From the NCBI GenBank assembly GCA_036924085.1, contig JAVGWX010000011.1:37805970-37869969 (forward strand): DNA of 64,000 nt, given 5' to 3'. Origin of the DNA: Ariolimax columbianus (lineage: Eukaryota; Mollusca; Gastropoda; Stylommatophora; Arionidae). A program made the position numbers and the translations under genes. Below, piece after piece: positions 46,173 to 61,100 of the stretch. Position 1 is the first letter of the stretch, and every line of letters starts with the position of its first letter. Below the pieces are notes generated by a model that was not told the origin of the DNA, searched no databases, and saw only the letters and a program-made list of their open reading frames with translations.

Positions 46173-49100
46173 CTTGAAACATACATAGTAAAAAAAAAAA
46201 TGTGATAAATAAATGTGCACAAATAATATCAGCGAGTAAAAATTATCTGAGTGTAAAAATAATATCAGCTCGTAAAACATATCTGAGTGTAAAATATCAG
46301 CGTGTAAAAAATATCTGTATGTAAAAAAAATATAAGCGTAAAATATATCTGAGTGTAAATATAAAAACAGCGTGTATTATTATTTTACTATTTCATTTGA
46401 CTACATGGGAACATTAGCAATTCTAACTAAAATGGTTCATGCTATTCGAATTTAGTCAAAACATAAACAATATTCCCTACAATGACCCTTCAATAATTGA
46501 TTATAGCAAGGCCTAATTCCTAAGGGCTGATCTCACGGCAGTATTGAGTAGCCTAATCTTCATTTCTGAGAACAATGCCGTGAAGCCTTAAATTGGGTAA
46601 AGAGAGTTGGACACAGTAATCTGTAATAAACCATGTGCCGTTACGTTACAATTTAGCGATATCTGAAAGCAAATACTGCAGCAAATGTGTCTCAGGTAAC
46701 CAGCTAAAATTATCACACGGTGTTCCTGAGTTCCTGTAGAGATAAAGCTCCTAATATCCGCCTTCTGGCCCTAACAGTTAGTTATCCCATCTATCAAACT
46801 GAGACAGAATCCTGTTTGAAAGTCGTAAGGCACTTTGCAGCGGTCGATACAAACATTTCAGCTTGACATTGCTATCATGATATCATACCGACAATAATAT
46901 GAAGTTTATTCGTTACATAAGCCAGTAGTTCTGAAACTTTTGTAGACGGAAAACCCCCGTTAGCAGTACAAATACGCAATCTTTTATCTAAAATTGTGAA
47001 AACCTACAAGTGATATTGTACTAAATTTGCTGTATTTTTTGCTTGATGTAACTACGATTTCACTGCAAGCAAAAATGCAGATGATAAATAGTATCTTTAG
47101 CCCAGCCTTGTGCTACCAGTGCCAGACATGGACATTGAATTAGGCCCAGGAACGAACGTTACCCACCTGCGAAAATTGGTGCATACGAAAGATCACTAGC
47201 AACACCAGAACAGACAGAATCACAAATATGAGTATTCAGAGGAAGGTTGGAACAATTCCTTGCCTACATTACATCGAGCAACAGAGAATGAATTGGTTTT
47301 GCCATATTGGGAGAATGCAACCTTCTACAGGAGAACAACAGGAAGGAGGGCGAGAGGTTGTTGTTGTTTGCGAATGCTCACAATGACTAGGTTACTCTTG
47401 TGTGCACGTTAAAAAGGTCGTTAAATGGTGGGTTGCAGTAGCTTTCCTCCCATCCCGAACGTGCTGATGAAGGTGGACCAGGGTCCTCCAGGTGGTTGTG
47501 CTATGCTTGGCTTCATCTGCGTGTCTTTCACTATTACGGTGATCATGTCGAACCCTCAACTCGTTAGCCAGGCTGCCATGAGAACATCCCATTTCCAGGG
47601 AGAGCTACTAGAAAGCCAAGGTGAACGTCTTGGCCATTTTGTTTTGCCTGACCCCGATTAACTTGTCTGATCAGTATATTTTGTCTGACCAGACGTTAGT
47701 CTTTCAGCCACGGGCGAGAGGTAGACCCAGGAAAAGGTGGATAGACAACACAAACGAGACCGGCCGTAAAATTGACAAACTGTTTCTCGGTCAAGTGAGA
47801 GACGACAGACAAATACATACCACGACACTAGAATAAAAGAAGAAGTGACACGTTCCCTTCCTTGCTGCCTTGTCTTTACTAATTCTAAGTCTGCTAGGTA
47901 CCCAATTCCAACAGAATAGACTGTAGCGTCAAACTGTAAGATCAATTTAAACTGAATCTGATTTTAGGTAGTGATGTTTATTAATCTATATCTACATGGG
48001 TAACATAATCTCAGCAGACGTAACAGATGAGAAGAGTGAAGTTAAGCAAAAAACAACGATCCTATAATCTAAGGACAATGGAGCCAAGGTAACTCAAGTT
48101 TCTAGCCCGTAGATTTAAAAATTCAACTGAAATTTATAAACCGTGGTGACTAACTTTTGGAGGGGAGAGTAATCAGGGTCAGGTGAAACAGGCTCCAACC
48201 TCAGGTCCTCCTGGAAACAGTCACATCAGTCGGGTTAGTGAGGTGGGGATCGACACTACAATCCCCATAATGGTAAGCTTTATGACGAGCCCCATATTGC
48301 ACTACAGTCAGGAGTACCCTGGCTCACCTTCTCAAGCATGCATTGCATGTATCCAGTGAGGTCCAGTGTACACCCGTTACCAAGGTAACGTCGTCACGAG
48401 TGAACTGGCGAGTAGCGCTCGACAACAATGCCAATAATAACAACAATAACAATAATAGCAATAGCTATAACAATAATAACAACATTAATAACTAGAACAA
48501 AAACAACAATAACAACAATAATAGCAATAGCAACAATTATAACAACAACAATAGCAAAAATAACAACACTAACAACATAACAATAACAACAATTACAATA
48601 ACACAACCACAACAACAACAATAACAACAACAATAATAACAACTACAATAAACACACGTATAACAAGAAAAAAACAACAATTACAATTACAATAATAATA
48701 AAAAAAACAACAATAACAACACAAATAAAATAGTAATAGCAACATCGACAACAACAATAACAAACCCACCAATAGCAATAACAATAATACCAGCAGCAAT
48801 AATAACAACAACAACATCAACAACGGCTACAAACAATAATAATACTGATGATAACATGAATAATAACAACAATAAAAATCACAACAATAAGAATAACAAC
48901 AACAATAAAATAATGCCAACAGCAATAACAACAACAATAACAATAGAAATAATATCAACATGAATAATAACAATAACAACAATAATAACTCCCAACATTA
49001 GGATAACAACAAAAACATTACCAATAATACCAACGGCAATTGTAATACAAAAAACAACAATAATAACAATAACAATAATACCAATAATACCAACAGCATT

Positions 49101-52100
49101 AATAACAACAATAACAATAACACTAGCAATAATACCAACATCAATAATACAACACTTACAACAACAATATCAACCTCAACAATAAGAATAACAACAATAG
49201 AAATAATACAAACAGCAGTAATAACAACAATAGAAATAATACAAACAGCAGTAATAACAACAATATAAATAATACAAACAGCAGTAATAACAACAATATA
49301 AATAATACAAACAGCAGTAATAACAACAATAGAAATAATACAAACAGCAGTAATAACAACAATAACGACAAACAAAAACAACAACAATTATAAGTACAAC
49401 ACTATAAATCAAATGTCTGTTGCAGCTGTTCTCTAGCAGAGGAACGACTAAGTCCAGCCAAGGTTTAAAACTTACCTCAACTCTGTGTCAACCACGGCTG
49501 TAGGGTCGCCCTTTGGACCCATCTTACAAGTCCCGATAGGATGGTAGATTGTGAGAGGTCTGTGTTTGACCAAGCATTGCCAGTACTCATGAGAGTCGTA
49601 TTTATGTTGCTTGCATACGGGTGACGGTCCCTTCTCAGTGAACTCTGCCCCGATATCCTGCAAGGGCTTGGCGCCCACAATTTTCTTACACTCTTGGACA
49701 CCTGTGGGAGATTCGAGAGTTGTACATTAGATGCGTCTGACAGTTTTTCACGACGAATTTGCAGCGTTCAATAACTGTTACCATCGCGCTCCATTCGAAT
49801 AAGCTGTAAATGGGTATCTGGGTAACTGTTAGCGAAGGAGAGGCATCAAAGAAGGGAACTGGCCACCCGTCGTTCATAAACAAACTGTGGTCTCATACGA
49901 GGGTCGTTCAAGCCAAACCGGTACTTTTTTTGGTAATTAAATTTTTTGTTTGTTTTGAAGTAGTCAAAATGACATTTATTTTTCAATATAATCTCCTGCA
50001 AAGCTTATAGACTTATCCCAGCATTTAAGTATTGCTTGGAAAACTTCAGAGTAGAAAGATCTGTCAGTATGTCTGAACCAATCCAGGACAGCTTGTTTCA
50101 CTTCGTCATCAGTGCTCAAATGCTGACCTACTAGGAATTCTTTAAGAGGTCTAAAGAGGTGGATATCACTTGGAGCGAGGTCTGAGCTGTAAGGAGGATG
50201 TAGCAATACCTCCTAGCCGATTTGCTGCAGATGGCACATAATGCGATGAGCCGAATGAGGTTGAGTGTTATCTTGCAGGATCAGGACGACCTTTGTAATC
50301 AAACCAGGTCGTTTTTTTCCCCAGACGGTTAAGCACATCACTCAAAATGCGTATGTACTGTTCACTGTTGATTGTGGCACCACGGGGTAGAAAATCATCA
50401 TCCAGGATAAGGCGAACCACAATCTGGATATTCACAGGAATGACTGTGGTGCGCTCAGAGCCACCACACCGGGATCATCACTGACGGATGTACGGCCTTC
50501 TCTAAAACGTTTACACCATTCACATATCTTACTACGGCTGAGTGTCTTATCACCGTATTGAGATTGTAGTCTTATGTATCATGTCTTCTTTCACAAGAAA
50601 ATTTATGACAACACGCTGTTCCATGCAAACACTTACAGTGTAGTCCGCCATTTTAAATTTCTTTGTACTGTGACTGGCCATTGGCAAGCGGGCCACCTAG
50701 CAGTAATAGGACACAAGTGCCTCTAGCTAATGATAGTAGTTCCAGCCCGTTATAACTCATTCATGTAGAACTAGAACACAAGTGTCTCTAGCTAATGATA
50801 GTAGTTTCTGCACTCTATAACTCATTTAGGTAGAACTAGAAAAAAAAATCTCGGTTTGATTTGAAAGACCCTTGTACAATGAAGTTACCAACACGTTTTT
50901 ACACCCTCCCCCCCCCGCCCCCCCCCAAAAAAAAACAAACCCCCCCCCAAAAAAACAAACAAACAAACAAAAAAACAAAAACAAAAACAACAACAAAACA
51001 ATGTCTGTTATGCGATACCTTTACTTTACCATGCATTAGATGGGATTCTGGGATTGGAAAGCTGTCATACGGAGTGTGTTCCTATTGCTGGCATTCACCG
51101 AGGAGATTTATAGGGCTGGGGAATAAAGATCGAATGTCTATGAAGTTACCGTGCTTTTATTTCACTCCCGATATGAAAAAAAAACAATGACGTACAAGGG
51201 ATTTGAACCCTTGTTCCCTTTCGTAGTTCTAAACTGGTCTCTTAACGAGCAGATGTTCTAAACCAGTCTCCTGACGAAAGGGAAGGGTTGAGTCCCATGT
51301 TCTAAATCAGTCTCCTGACGAAAGGGAAGGGTTGAGTCCCATGTTCTAAATCAGTCTCCTGACGAAAGGGAAGGGTTGAGTCCCATGTTCTAAATCAGTC
51401 TCCAGACGAAAGAGAAGGGTTGAGTCCCATGTTCTAAATCAGTCTCCTGACGAAGCAGTGGGGGCACACTTGATCGAATGCGGAGATACAGGGGATTTTG
51501 AGTAGGGCGGGGGGGGGGGGGGCGCGGATTAAGATCCAAACCAGTTTTTCAACCAAGGAGGCCCAAAGTCTTCTGCCAATTTCCCAACATGGCGAGGGGT
51601 GTGTGGTGGTGGGGTTACTGTAAGGGTTGACACAAATTCTAAATTCCTGCAAGGCATCTTTTTTCTATCGCTATTAAAAAGGAAAGAAAAAAAAAGGAGC
51701 ATGATAGCTGCACTACAAAACGGCCTTTTTTCCTCAGCCAAACTGGGATCATGCTTACCTCGTATCAGTACATCAATGTCCTCCTGCCTGTCCAGGTAGT
51801 TGGGGCGTATAATTGGATAATCGAACGGGTCGTTAGACCTCAGGGTGATGTTTCCAATACTTTCCGGTCTCATTATGGAAGGGAGACACGTGAATCCGTA
51901 TTCTCCCCTGTTTCTGTCAGCCAGTTCAGCTTTTGTCTATAAATAAACCAGTTTACAAAAAGTAAGGAACAAGAAGATGAGCAGTGCACGAGCTGTACAT
52001 AACCTAATGTAGATGATGTTCGTCCAACACATGTGACAGAGACCACTCTATTTGTTCAGGTGTGTGGACAGTCTTTTCTCTTGCTGTGTCCACTGAAATG

Positions 52101-55100
52101 GGTGACATGCGCGGTGGTTTGGATTTAAGGGAGATAGGAACTGCGCCTTTTGTCAACCTCACTCTCTGGTCCTGAGCTACCTTTGGCCAGCGGTAAGATT
52201 TTATCGAGACGACTGTAGATACAAGTCTTATGACTCACGTGGAAATTCCTATGAAACGGTACATTTCAAGGCTGATTAAATAACGGAACTTGCATGTGTC
52301 AATTATCAGTGCAACTATAATAGCGGTAAACACAGATGAATATGCAGTTGGTTTCAGGACAAGATTCTGTGAAAGGATCACTCTCAACAGTGATTTATAG
52401 AGGGAATTTGTTTTACTTCTCTGTGTAGAGCAAGGATTGATTATAAACCTTGGCACAATATGAGTTACGTTATTGAGTCGGCCTTAAAATGTGACGTTTC
52501 AACTACCTAGCTAGAGACAGAGCCAGCGATCCAGAGTTGTCTAGACCGGTTTCTATCTGCTTGCGGTGATCCTTGATTAAAAACTACAAAATCGCAGACA
52601 GGCTAGGGAGAAGGGATCGAAGAGGGAAGACTAACCCGGCACCCACATATTCCATGCTGAAATCAGAGTGTCGGACCGAAAAGTGCAAATGTCCTAGTTA
52701 AGCTGCAAACTTCGACACAACGCATTCCGTTCTCTCGACTATTGCCTGCCACTTGCAAAGCCTTTTTCAGGGCATGGTAGTGGAAGTTTGAGAACGAACG
52801 AAGAAGAAGAAGAACGGCGCTAAAGACGCAACGAACACACACAATTTAGTACAATCGGGTCGTTGTTGTTTAATGACCATAATGAGTAAGTGTACCCTTT
52901 TGTGCCCCCTGAAAAGGGCGTGAAGTGTCGGGATGTCGTAGTTTTCCTCACATCTCGATCATGCTGGTGAGGGTGGACCGACGTCCTCCAAACGGCTGTG
53001 CAATGCTTGGCTTCATCTGCGTGACGCTCACAACTACGGGGATCACGTCGATCCACATATTGTCAGCCAGACTGCCTTGCAAGCACCCTGTTTCCAAGGA
53101 ACGATACATGAAAGAGAGATAGGGGTCTGGGTCAATATATTGTGCCTGACCCTGACGTGACGCCCTGGTCTGTATGTTGTGCCTGACCCTGACACGACGA
53201 CCTGGCCAGGATGTTGTGCGTGACCGGACTAGCAACTCAGTTCCCCAAGTACATCACATTTTTTGTGGTAACTGGTTCTTCCTTCCCCCTGCGATCCATA
53301 TTGTGTTAGCCAGACCACACTGGTGCAGCTTCTTTCCAGGGCCGCTTCTTGGAGAAGAGATAGGGTCTTGGTCAGTTCAGCTTAACTGACCCTGATGCAA
53401 GCAGCAAGCTGTACATCGCTGGCTGCTGTTAGCTCATTTACTGTGCTGGATCTACGGTGTCCCGCAAACAATAATAAACGATTCAATCAAAGGCACATGA
53501 TAGTGATAATAAGCACGTCGAAGTCTATGTTAGATATTGTAATTTGTAGACACATGATAGGGATAATAAGCACGTCGAAGTCTATGTTAGATATTGTAAT
53601 TTGTAGACACATGATAGTGATAATAAGCACGTCGAAGTCTATGTTAGAAATTGTAATTTGTAGACACATGATAGTGATAATAAGCACGTCGAAGTCTATG
53701 TTAGAAATTGTAATTTGTAGACACATGATAGGGATAATAAGCACGTCGAAGTCTATGTTAGAAATTGTAATTTGTAGACACATGATAGTGATAATAAGCA
53801 CGTCGAAGTCTATGTTAGAAATTGTAATTTGTAGACACATGATAGTGATAATAAGCACGTCGAAGTCTATGTTAGAAATTGTAATTTGTAGACACATGAT
53901 AGTGATAATAAGCACGTCGAAGTCTATGTTAGAAATTGTAATTTGTAGACACATGATAGGGATAATAAGCACGTCGAAGTCTATGTTAGAAATTGTAATT
54001 TGTAGACACATGATAGGGATAATAAGCACGTCGAAGTCTATGTTAGAAATTGTAATTTGTAGACACATGATAGGGATAATAAGCACGTCGAAGTCTATGT
54101 TAGATATTGTAATTTGTAGACACATGATAGTGATAATAAGCACGTCGAAGTCTATGTTAGAAATTGTAATTTGTAGACACATGATAGGGATAATAAGCAC
54201 GTCGAAGTCTATGTTAGAAATTGTAATTTGTAGACACATGATAGGGATAATAAGCACGTCGAAGTCTATGTTAGATATTGTAATTTGTAGACACATGATA
54301 GTGATAATAAGCACGTCGAAGTCTATGTTAGAAATTGTAATTTGTAGACACATGATAGTGATAATAAGCACGTCGAAGTCTATGTTAGAAATTGTAATTT
54401 GTAGACACATGATAGGGATAATAAGCACGTCGAAGTCTATGTTAGAAATTGTAATTTGTAGACACATGATAGGGATAATAAGCACGTCGAAGTCTATGTT
54501 AGATATTGTAATTTGTAGACACATGATAGTGATAATAAGCACGTCGAAGTCTATGTTAGATATTGTAATTTGTAGACACATGATAGTGATAATAAGCACG
54601 TCGAAGTCTATGTTAGATATTGTAATTTGTAGACACATGATAGGGATAATAAGCACGTCGAAGTCTATGTTATATATTGTAATTTGTAGACACATGATAG
54701 GGATAATAAGCACGTCGAAGTCTATGTTAGATATTGTAATTTGTAGACACATGATAGTGATAATGGTAACAAACATGACAGTGATAATAAACATGATGAT
54801 ATCTCTTCTTCTTCTTCCTTCGTTCTCAATCTCCCGCTGCTAAGCCCTGAACAGGGCTTTACCAGTAGCAGGATGTAGTCCACAGAACGGAATTCGTTGT
54901 GTTGCTAGTTTTACAGCTTAGCTGTGAAATTTGTACCTTTCGGTCCGACACATCCATCTTCAGCATAAAGAACGATAATAAACATAATAGTAATAGTGAT
55001 AATAAACATGAAATAATAAAAATGATAGTGATAATAAACATGATATAATAAAAATGATAGTGATAATAAACATGATATAATAAAAATGATAGTGATAATA

Positions 55101-58100
55101 AACATGATATAATAAAAATGATAGTGATAATAAACATGATATAATAAAAATGATAGTGATAATAAACATGATATAATAAAAATGATAGTGATAATAAACA
55201 TGATATAATAAAAATGATAGTGATAATAAACATGATATAATAAAATGATAGTGATAATAAACATCATATAATAAAAATGATAGTGATAATAAACATAAAA
55301 GTGATAACGATAATAAACATGATAGTAATAAGGATAATAAACATTATAGTTATAAGGATAATACAAATGATAGTGCTAATAAACATGATAGTGAAAATAA
55401 ACAAGATAATGATATTAAAGATGATAGTGATAATAAACATGATAGTGATAATAAGCATGATAGGAATAATGATAATAAGCATAATAATGATATTAACGAT
55501 GATAGTTGTAATAAACATGATAGGAATAACGATAATAAACATGCTAGTGATATTAAAGATGATAGCGATATTGATAACAAACATGACCATGACGATGATA
55601 TACATTACAGCCTGCCGAAAGATGAAAATGACAATATGTTTGTATCGATGATGAAGGTAGCGAAGAAATGACAGAGGATACAAATGGCGACTGACCTCTT
55701 CATTGTAATTAAAAATATCCATGAGGATGTCATTGGGCATGATCTCAATAAAGTGTATCTCAAGGTCAGGCCAGTCTTTCTCTCTCGTCTCCTTGGTTGT
55801 GCTTTTGAATCCCAGCACCTCCAAGCTGAAAGGTGAGTTCAGTGGACCTGTTGTCCGGAATGAAACAAAATTTTTTTACTTTTTATTTTAGCACCTGGGT
55901 GGATTCCCTGATCCCTTACTGGGGTGGAAGGAACTGGGACCTACTTAGGTATGCCGGTAAAGACGAATAAGTTATGCTGTGAAGTGATGAAATCAAATGT
56001 TTGGAAAAATAATTATAATACGCAGGTGTATTCCTGCTGCCAGGTAGCCGTAGCTATCCCTTTACGATTGTTTCTTACTGCGTACAAGGTACGATTAGCG
56101 TAGTGGTAGAGCACTCAATTTTCATGTGAAAGGTACGGGGTTCTAATCCCACTCCAGTTATGGATCTGTAAATTGGTGCCTGCCATACGGCTATGGAAGT
56201 CAAGGCATCGAGGAAAGGAGCTTGGCCGCCCTATCTCATAGAAGCTGTTCCTTAGTGTACTGATGTCTAACAGCTTCATTTCCCTGCATTAGTGTAACTT
56301 CTACGGGTCACACTTTTAATTTACTTGACTTCAATCCATTAATAAATCAATAACTCAATCAATCATAATCCGTAGCTCTCCACTGCATATAAGATTTAGA
56401 ACGAGAGAGAGAGAGAAGTAATTAAAACTGCACGTTCTATTCCTTCCTCATCATCATCATCATCTCTAACTGACTCTCATTGGAACAAAGGCTATCTGGG
56501 GTAGGTCTCTCGCCGCCGCGATTGACTCTCATCCAGTATTCGTACAGCGATCTCAGTCCCGCCAGACGGAGAGTTAGCGCTGGTTGCCGAAAACGCTCGC
56601 CCGCCTCTCCCCGGCCATGTAGCGGGATGAAATGTGTGGTGTCGTACCGCTGCCAACGGTTAGTTACTGTGGCCCGTATCGAGAAACCTTGACAGTCAGT
56701 GGTGATTTTTCGAAGGCTTATAGCAGACCTCGACAGTTCGTCTCGCTGGTGGTCAGACTCTCGCAAAGATCTTGTGACCGGCAAATGGGAAGCAGGAATC
56801 CTGCCTAAATGCCCTGTCCTCGCCCGACCAACCCTCAGGAGAAGGGCAGGCCGGCAGGCAAAAATCGTCTCCAGTACCTGTGAAATTCATCGCCGGGGCC
56901 GTTGGGATCCGTTCTGCACAGAGCGCTGCCATTCCTCCCAGAGCGAGCCCGGTCGGTCGGTCGTCTGGTGTGTGTACGGGCCCCTGTCAGGCGGTCCTAG
57001 GTCGACGGGGTGATGGACGGAACAACCGTAGGGTCCGTCAGTCGGTCCCTGCGGCCGTCCTAGTGAGGCTTTTTACACATCCGTCCTCCGCCGATCGGCG
57101 TGTGTAGTTCGTACGTCTCCGACATATATCTGGTTGATCCTGCTAGTAGTCATATGCTTGTCTCAAAGATTAAGCCACGCATGTCTAAGTTCACACTGTC
57201 TCACGGTGAAACCGCGAATGGCTCATTAAATCAGTCGAGGTTGTTTAGATGACACGATCCTACTTTGATAACTGTGGCAATTCTAGAGCTAATACATGCT
57301 TACCAAGCTCCGACCCTCGCGGAAAGACCGCTTTTATTAGTTCAAAACCAATCGTCGTTTCCCCACTGGTGACTCTGGATAACTTTGTGCTGATTGCATG
57401 GCCTCATGTGCCGGCGACGCATCTTTCAAATGTCTGCCCTATCAAATGTCGATGGTACGTGACATGCCTACCATGTTTGTAACGGGTAACGGGGAATCAG
57501 GGTTCGATTCCGGAGAGGGAGCATGAGAAACGGCTACCACATCCAAGAAAGGCAGCAGGCGCGCAGCTAACCCACTCCCGGCACGGGGAGGTAGTGACGA
57601 AGAATAACAATACGGGACTCTTTCGAGACCTCGTAATTGGAATGAGTACACTTTAAACCCTTTAACGAGGATCTATTGGAGGGCAAGTCTGATGCCAGCA
57701 GCCGCGGTAATTCCAGCTCCAATAGCGCATATTAAAGTTGTTGCAGTTAAAAAGCTCGTAGTTGGATCTCAGGAGCAGGCGGGCGGTCCGGCTCGCGCCG
57801 GTTCACTGCCCGTTGTCTCCTGCCCTACCGTCTGCAGGCCTCAGCTGCCTGAATAATGGTGCATGGAATAATGGAATAGGACCTCGGTTCTATTTTGTTG
57901 GTTTTCGGAACTGGAGGTAATGATTAACAGGGACAAACGAGGGCATTCGTATTGTGGCGTTAGAGGTGAAATTCTTGGATCGCCGCAAGACGAGCTACTG
58001 CGAAAGCATTTGTCAAGAATATTTTCTTTAATCAAGAACGAAAGTCAGAGGCGCGAAGACGATCAGATACCGTCTTAGTTCTGACCATAAACGATGTCGA

Positions 58101-61100
58101 CTACGATCCGCAGGAGTTGCTTCGATGACTCTGAGGGCAGCTTTCGGGAAACCAAAGTGTTTGGGTTCCGGGAAAAGTATGGTTGCAAAGCTGAAACTTA
58201 AAAAAATTGACAGAAGGGCACCACCAGGAGTGGAGCCTGCGGCTTAATTTGTCTCAACACGGCCAACACTGAAATGATCGACAGGCCGAGAGCACTCTCG
58301 TAGGGTCTAATATGGAACGGGTGCTGGGTTTAGATACTCGGAAATCTGGGGCTAATCTCTCTGTGGCTCGATTGGTCTGCATTCAGTGTTCGATACAGGA
58401 ATTGACGGAAGGGCACCACCATGAGTACGCAAATACGGTAGAATGACTGACAAATCGAGAGCACTTTCGTTGGGCCTAATAGTGAACGTGTGCTGGTATT
58501 AGACCCACGGAAGACAGGTCAGTTTTCTAATCTTTTAATGAAAGAGCGCTACGGTAATCTTGTCTTAACCCTGCAGAAATCGCAGGTTCCAGACACCTGG
58601 TCATTGATAAACAAAAAGCCCTCTATTGATTCGTCCGGTCTAATAGTAAACGGGTGCTGGTAATAGACCCTCGGAAGACAGGTCAGTTTTACCCTACTAA
58701 TGACCGGGCGTTGCTACGATATGGTCGGGACCTGGGGCTCGCGCCTCAGCCCCACCCGGTCGAGTCGCAGAAAAAGGTCTCTGCCGTCCGCCAATTAAAG
58801 CGGGTGGGTAGCTGCTCGATATTCACCCCATACGGCGATGAGGTGCGAAACCACCAACAGAAGACTAGTTCTTGGTCGGGGTGTCGAAAACAGTAGAGCA
58901 GCCACCTCACTGTGAAATGTCGAGACTCAGCCCATGACCATGAGATATGTCAGCACACCAGGCGAACAACATCTCCGTGACATTACCAGGCTTGTCCCCT
59001 GGTTAAATGCACTCCTGCCTCGATCTCTACCTCTGTATGCTATCAGCCATACCAATGGACGCAGAAGAGATGCAGGCTAGCGGACATTGCACATCTGCAA
59101 TATTGTGTCAACCTCCGAGGTGGCGGGGAATGCTAGGCGTACCATCACTGCAGAGAACCCGATAAAATAATGGGAGCAAAGAGATACTCCACTCACTTGC
59201 AAATGCTACGTTTCTGTCAGGACGTGACGATCCTGGGATACAGACACACTGGACTGCCTCTCTTCCAGGTTAGTACAAACTAGTACATAGTCCATATCAT
59301 TTCTCATATATCATCCCCGCGCCCTATAGACACGAGTGGGGAAGACTCGTTAGTCCTGTAAGACAACTTCCATAAGAGAGACAACTCTGATCACAAACAA
59401 ATGCTGCCTTGCAGATAGGCTGGGGACAGCCAAAGGCTAAGGAGGGCATCTCTACAGAAACGCCTGTTGAAATCGGATGCACTGGGCCACAGGCTTAACG
59501 AAACAGGGCAACGTATATCGCAGTATGATGACAGTACAACAGATCAGAAAAAAGTATGGCGCTCATCCTGTGGAGTCCCACCAGGCAGCGAGAGTGCCGG
59601 GCCTCACGCCTCGAAGAGGCCCACCCTTGACTACTGGTGGTCACCCACCCATGTGTTGTGGAGTCGAGGCACATGGCTATGGGGCAAATTCTATTGACCA
59701 AAAATACAAGACCCTCAGAATACTACAGTGGAATGCGGAGGGAATCATTAACAAAAAAGCTTTCCCTAACACATCACTTGCTTGAAGATAAGATTGACGT
59801 GGCATGTATCCAAGAAACGCACCTCAACAACAACCACAAATTCTCAATCAGAGGATACCAGGCCTTCCGTCTGGATAGAGAAGGTCACAAAGAAGGGGTT
59901 CTGATACTGACCCGTAACTGCATACCGAGTAGCGCAGTATCTGTCAATCACACCGGACAAGCAGAAATTGTACGGTTGACATAATGGCTCAAGAGACGAA
60001 GATCCGCATCTTCAACCTGTACGGACCACCAAATAAAGACCTATCGCTCTCGAGTGTGGAAGTCAAAGACTCCAACTGCATAGTAGTTGGAGACTTCAAC
60101 AGCCACTCGGAAAGATGGGGATACTCTGACACAGACAGCAGAGGTGACGAAGTGGAAGATTGGGAGATAGATACAAATCTCTATCTAATCAATAGGACGG
60201 ATGATAGCCCTAGCTTCTATTCTAGAGCATGGCATACCACCTCTACTCCAGATCTGGCCTTTTCGACGGTGGACATTCACCATAAAATAGACCGCCAGGT
60301 GCTAAACCAATTGGCAGGTAGCGACCACAGGCCAATTAGGCTAGAAGTTGATATGGAAGTAGGCCAACAGGAAACAAAACCGCTCCCACGTTGGAATTAC
60401 AAATGAGCCGACTGGGACAGATTTGCAAGATTGACAGATGGGCTGTGTATAACCATCAACACACGGAACAACAAAATGAAGCCTATGGTGGAAAGCCTAA
60501 GCAAAGCAATAATGCAAGCTGCCACTGAAACCATCCCAAGAGGGGCAAGGAAAAATTATAAGCCTTATTGGAATGATGATTTGCTGAAAGCGGAAGACGC
60601 AGTCACAAATGCTAGGAACATGGCAGAGCGACAACAATCAATGGAGGCAAATATCGCCCTCAAAGCCCCCACGGCGTAATACAAATACACTCTAAACCAA
60701 ACAACAAGAGAAAGCTGAAAAAACAAAACAGAAAGCCTCAATTTAGACAAAGAAGGGAACAAACTATGGAAGTTAGTCAGAGCCATGAATGACGAAACTC
60801 CATCAAACAAACAAATTACCATCAAGCAGGGCGAAAATTTGCTCACTGGAAAAAAAGAAGCAAACGCCTTTGTTGAACATTATGCCAGAGCAAACCACAT
60901 TGATGTCCCTACAGATAGGCATACAGACATTAGTAAAGAGCAAAAGGGGCACGACAACATCAATATGGCACCAGAAGAGCATATGATGGCAAAATTAACA
61001 ATGAATGAAATGGAAGAGGCCATGAGAACATTACAGAAAAGGAAATCTCCAGGAAAAGACAGGATAACAAACGAAATGCTGGTGGGGCTGGGCCAAACAG

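Noticed and set aside
53395..54843. 482-codon open frame with 19-residue repeats (and 435 codons on the other strand)
   Set aside because: It is the 57-bp satellite read through. Both strands are open for the same arithmetical reason and no codon bias or domain is seen.
56437..57107. Open frames of 69-115 codons in the GC-rich segment
   Set aside because: Overlapping frames on both strands in GC-rich DNA next to 18S; ETS or spacer is the better explanation and no domain is recognised.
57127..58265. Functional rDNA locus
   Set aside because: Only part of 18S is present, with internal deletions and changes at usually invariant positions, and no 5.8S or 28S follows.
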